The position numbers and the translations under genes are program-made. From Pipra filicauda (Eukaryota > Chordata > Aves > Passeriformes > Pipridae), in assembly GCF_003945595.2 (NCBI RefSeq), contig NW_024104665.1:2819651-2883650 (forward strand): DNA of 64,000 bases. Reading direction: 5' to 3'. A model generated the notes under the pieces. It made no database searches. It was given only the letters and a program-made list of their open reading frames with translations, and was not told the origin of the DNA. Of this stretch, positions 60,554 to 64,000 are shown piece after piece (the first letter of the stretch is position 1; each line of letters starts with the position of its first letter).

Positions 60554-62646
60554 AAAAGGACCCAATATACTTTCTCCACGTTTTTTGGGAAAAAAGCTAG
60601 ATTCATTTTAAAAGCCATTCATTTCTACAGTATTTTTCTCCATGGGTTAGGATGGATTCCTTTGTATTCCATGAAGCCCCTGCTTACCCTCTATGTGTCA
60701 GTTGGTTGCTCTTCCATCCTAATAGCCAGGATAGCGCACACACCCAACAGACTTAAACAACAAAAACCTCAGATACCCCAGCATATCTTTATGATTCCAA
60801 TTGTAAAGCTACTTACACATTGCAGACCCTATTCCCTTTTATAATGGTTTCCATGACCTTTCTGAATGTCTCAAGAGTTCTTACTAAAAGAAACTATTCC
60901 AAGGAGAGTAAATTACCATAACATCTCAAGAGGTATCGGTATGCCACTTCTGGATCTAGATGCTCAGGAATCAGTTCTAGAAGTCTTTCAATCACCTTTG
61001 CCTGTGAAATTTAATGCACAGACAAAAAGAGCATTAACTTGAAATCTTAAAGAACAAAACAGAATCACCAAAGTTAGAACAATGACTTAGAACAATGACT
61101 TCACAGCTTTGAAGTGAAATGAAGTGTACTGATAACAAGGAATGGACCTGTGAGCCTGAGAGAGGACATCATAATTTCCTTCCCAAAATTCTGTATGCAG
61201 AAATGAAACAGTAAAAGGAATGTTACAAAAAATGTAACTAATATAATATAGGAGTAAAATCCATACTCCAGAAGCCTAAATATTACTGTCTCTTTTTTTT
61301 TCAAGTAAGCAATTAATGTATTAATGAGAATACGTAAGGATTTCAACCAATTTAAAAAAACTGTAAAACACTCAGCAGCCTTCATTGACCTAGAGGTCAA
61401 TGGTAGCTATGATCAATGCTTAAAAAGCATTAGATCACTAACTAATGTGTTTAAATTTGGGGCCTCCCTCCCTCAACCTCTGATTCCAGTTTCAAAAACT
61501 CTCTATTTTGAATTAAAAACAGTTTATTGAAATTATTAACATCTTTATCACATACTATTAACTTAAATGTTTTACTAAAATTTCTGCTTGACAAACTAAA
61601 AACATTCAAGGTTTTTAGCTCCTTCTACAGATACCAAATGACAGTGTTTATCATAATCATATTTATCATCACCACTTCAACAGAAGAACTTTTAATCTCT
61701 GAGTATTTAATGTTAATTTCCACAAAATGTAAATGTGCATTTTCCTCATTTGAAAAATACTTATTCTAGTTTGTGTGTTGGCTGTCTCCCAATGCTGCTC
61801 ATCTATGAAAAAAAAATCAATGTGGTTTTGCATGCATGTGTGGTTTTTGGGGTGGTTTTTTCGTATTTTTGTTTGTTTGGTTTTATTGTTGTTGTTCAAT
61901 ATTGGATTTGGGGGGTATTCAGGACTTTTTTGTTCGTTTTTTAGGGTTTTTGTTTGTTTGTTGGAGGGGTGTTGGATTTGTCTTTTTTTTGGTTGGTTGG
62001 TTGTTTTTCTGGTTTACTTTGAGGGGCCATGTGAGGAGGGAGGGATATGAGTAGAACAAGAACATCAGTGAGAGCATTTCAAATTATAGGGAATGAGCAC
62101 AAAGCCAGGAATCCAAACAGATGTCCAAACCACCACAAAAAGTGATATGAAATGTGTCTTTTAATGTAAACATAGAAGCATTTTATCATTAGAGAGAGAT
62201 TGAGGTTTTAACTTGCATTTGTATTCATACAACGTAGCCAATAAAACAAGTACTTTCAGGTTGTGATACTGAACTGGATAATGCAGTAAAACATTTAAAG
62301 CACAATGTTTGTAGGATATACAGTGTAACATCAGAAATGTAGGAAATTACTGAAACAATAGAAAATATTAAGTGCACCCTCCTTTCCATCATGATCCATA
62401 ATGTAAACTGTTCCTTTAAATGTAACCAGTTCTGCAAATGAACCTCCCTCCTCCCTGAGAAACCCAATAAAACTGTCAACTGTGAAGTTCAAAATCCAAA
62501 ACACTTTAACAAAGGTTGATGAAATTGTATTCTGTTATATATAAAACTATATACATGAAAAAAAAATATACCTGTCCAGGTTTAGTTGCTGCTCTAGACA
62601 TAAAACTCCCTAAAGTTCTCTTCTCCTGAGCTATTGCACCACACCT
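56086..62646 (-). CDS. LRPPRC: LRPPRC, leucine-rich PPR-motif protein (3' end, four coding exons)
   Basis: LRPPRC binds mitochondrial mRNAs together with SLIRP, stabilising and supporting polyadenylation of transcripts for respiratory-chain subunits. Four - strand exons, 62646-62572, 61001-60917, 57590-57448 and 56142-56086, join in frame to the last 119 residues. They read [60 protein letters not shown] and [20 protein letters not shown] then AS and a stop. The ending resembles my memory of human [20 protein letters not shown]. The helical-hairpin pattern fits PPR repeats, and gene order supports the call. The rest of this long gene lies right of the window. Confidence 0.85.
57448..57590 (-). 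CDS. LRPPRC: LRPPRC penultimate coding exon
   Basis: It completes a Glu codon and encodes [40 protein letters not shown] and VPFTEPP. The donor GTGAGT follows 57448. The two-helix pattern with SAKAVYEK resembles a PPR motif. Confidence 0.87.
57692..57808. repeat. 66-bp tandem duplication (about 1.8 copies)
   Basis: A unit beginning TCTATATATTTTAATATACA at 57692 recurs at 57758, and the copies agree over about 50 bp before diverging after CTTTGTAT. It lies in an LRPPRC intron about 100 bp from an acceptor. Confidence 0.85.
60513..60551. repeat. (CA)n microsatellite
   Basis: An uninterrupted AC dinucleotide run of about 19 units lies in an LRPPRC intron. Length is likely polymorphic. Confidence 0.97.
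60917..61001 (-). CDS. LRPPRC: LRPPRC coding exon
   Basis: It encodes [20 protein letters not shown] then YRYLLRCY plus the first base of Glu. The acceptor TTTCACAG lies above 61001 and the donor GTAATT follows 60917. It joins the next exon as RCYELDGD. Confidence 0.86.
61821..62020. repeat. G/T-rich strand-skewed low-complexity tract
   Basis: About 200 bp of the + strand is nearly free of A and C, with GTTT, GTT and GGTT runs. On the LRPPRC transcript (- strand) it is A/C-rich. It lies in the intron between the exons at 61,001 and 62,572. Confidence 0.85.
62572..62646 (-). CDS. LRPPRC: LRPPRC coding exon (first in window on this strand)
   Basis: It encodes [20 protein letters not shown] then TKPGQ (25 residues), in phase 0 at both ends. 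The acceptor TTCTTCAG lies above 62646 and the donor GTATAT follows 62572. Confidence 0.82.
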
Positions 62647-64000
62647 CTGAAGAAAAAGAAATGATTAATGTAGCAGATGTGAGTAGGTTAGTGATAAACA
62701 AAAAGGTGAAAATTTCCAATTACAGATGCTTAAAATAATATCCTAATATATTATCTATTTACGAGGTAAGTAATTGACCATTAGATTGAAAAAGAAAAGC
62801 AAAAAACCAATCACAAAACAAGTTCATTTCATGCACCTCTTTGGTAAACATTTTTAAAATAGTAGCTATAGTTTGTTTAAAACAATAAGGGAAAGAATTA
62901 AACTAATACTTCAACATACCACAAAAATGAGATTTAGGACTGCAAAAGAATGAAAAAGAGAAACACTATTCCTCTCCAATTATACTGCCAAGCATTCACA
63001 AGTGAGCTAGGGATCATAAGGTTAATTATACATTTAATAAGGTGTCAGGGAGATAACTGCTCGTTTCTTTATAAAAATTAAAATGTACAAAGCAAGTTCT
63101 CTTTAAAGTATAATTACCTACACTTATGCATACAAAGGACTGATTTCAATCTCTCTATTTTATAAAAGGCTTTAACTGCAATAGACAGTGTTTGAGAGAG
63201 AAGTTGAACTTAGAAAAGTTTGAGACAGACTAGATAAAAATCAAAAATCTATCTTACTATAGAAACAAGGTCAAAATAAAATATACAAGACAATATTTAG
63301 TGTATGTTTCTCAAAGATGTCAGTCTTAAAACTCTTACAATGCACAGTGTTTTTCTCTTTTTTTTTCCCAGCTGCAATATATCAGTACCAAAATGCACAG
63401 CAAAAAGAGAATATTGTGCATATAAAAATACATATATCATGAGTTTCCTACAATCAATTAGTGTTGCAGACATATGCAAACAGGAAATTTTGGGTTATGT
63501 CATTATGAATGTTCTGTATGTGAAATATGGTTCAACAAGGTCTTTCAGGTCCAGGTGAGAAGATGTGAAGCCTCATTCCAAACAGACAAAAATGTACTCG
63601 TAGTGTTCTGACAAAAAATGGCTTTATGGTGCTAAATAGAGGTAAAATATTGACGGGAGAAACTTGCAGCATTTTATTGCCATTCTCATCTACTGTCAGT
63701 ACATGCTCTGAGAGGAAAGAGTCTAGCTGGAGAAATGTTTTCCACAGTCCCCTTTCATGACAAACCACTTTTGACTTTCAGCAGCAAAAGCATTCTCCCT
63801 CCAGACAGTATAAAAGACACTGCTGCTGTTTCATGAACTTTTCAATAGATTCCTACATGCATTTTTGAAAGCAAGGAGTCTCCATGTATACACTAATATT
63901 TCAGATTATTACAAGAAAAACAGTTAATTTAGATTGTGGGTTTACTTTTCAAAAAAATAACAATGGAGAGTGATTATTCTATTTCTAGTTAGCTATTAGT
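62647..64000 (-). other. LRPPRC: LRPPRC intron (partial)
   Basis: No further LRPPRC exon could be recognised up to the window edge. A 78-codon - strand open frame at 63,532-63,768 has no splice signals that fit and no recognised similarity. Confidence 0.55.

Larger units (their letters stand above)
57591..60916 (-). other. LRPPRC: LRPPRC intron, 3.3 kb
   Basis: The flanking exons join in phase across this stretch, so no missing exon is required. It contains the 66-bp tandem duplication and the CA microsatellite, both listed separately. Confidence 0.65.

Overview
The window is vertebrate nuclear DNA, most likely from a bird. It is AT-rich and carries intron-split genes with canonical GT/AG junctions. 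The gene order DYNC2LI1 - ABCG5 - ABCG8 - LRPPRC is the conserved vertebrate order (human 2p21). A solo endogenous-retrovirus LTR at about 45,953-46,540 has a sequence I recognise from avian genomes. Species cannot be named from sequence alone. No operons, CRISPR arrays, tRNAs or rRNAs were seen. All identifications come from reading the translations against remembered human proteins; no search was run.

Layout. 1-12,973: the last seven coding exons of DYNC2LI1 on the + strand (dynein-2 light intermediate chain), with the rest of the gene upstream of the window. 13,876-30,594: complete ABCG5 on the - strand, 13 coding exons, predicted 652 aa. 30,595-31,012: a 418-bp divergent promoter region between the two start codons. 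31,013-43,432: complete ABCG8 on the + strand, 13 coding exons, predicted 675 aa, with a 3'UTR to about 44,100. 44,100-56,027: about 12 kb with no recognised gene, containing the solo LTR. 56,028-64,000: the last four recognised coding exons of LRPPRC on the - strand, a mitochondrial mRNA-stability protein, with the rest of the gene beyond the right edge.

How the genes work together. ABCG5 and ABCG8 are half-transporters that form one obligate heterodimer, the sterolin pump that exports cholesterol and plant sterols into bile and gut lumen. Head-to-head placement on a short shared promoter fits co-expression. DYNC2LI1 and LRPPRC are functionally unrelated neighbours held in conserved synteny.

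Most interesting point. Human sterolin has one degenerate ATP site (NBS1): the ABCG8 Walker A lacks its lysine and the ABCG5 signature reads STGE. Here both halves of that site are canonical: ABCG8 reads GSTAGGKT and ABCG5 reads ISGGE. All visible motifs of both ATP sites therefore look intact, which suggests that this transporter may hydrolyse ATP at two sites. No wholly new genetic system was found. Other observations are modest: a poly(A) signal overlapping the ABCG5 stop codon, a candidate DR4 nuclear-receptor site in the shared promoter, and several small repeats.
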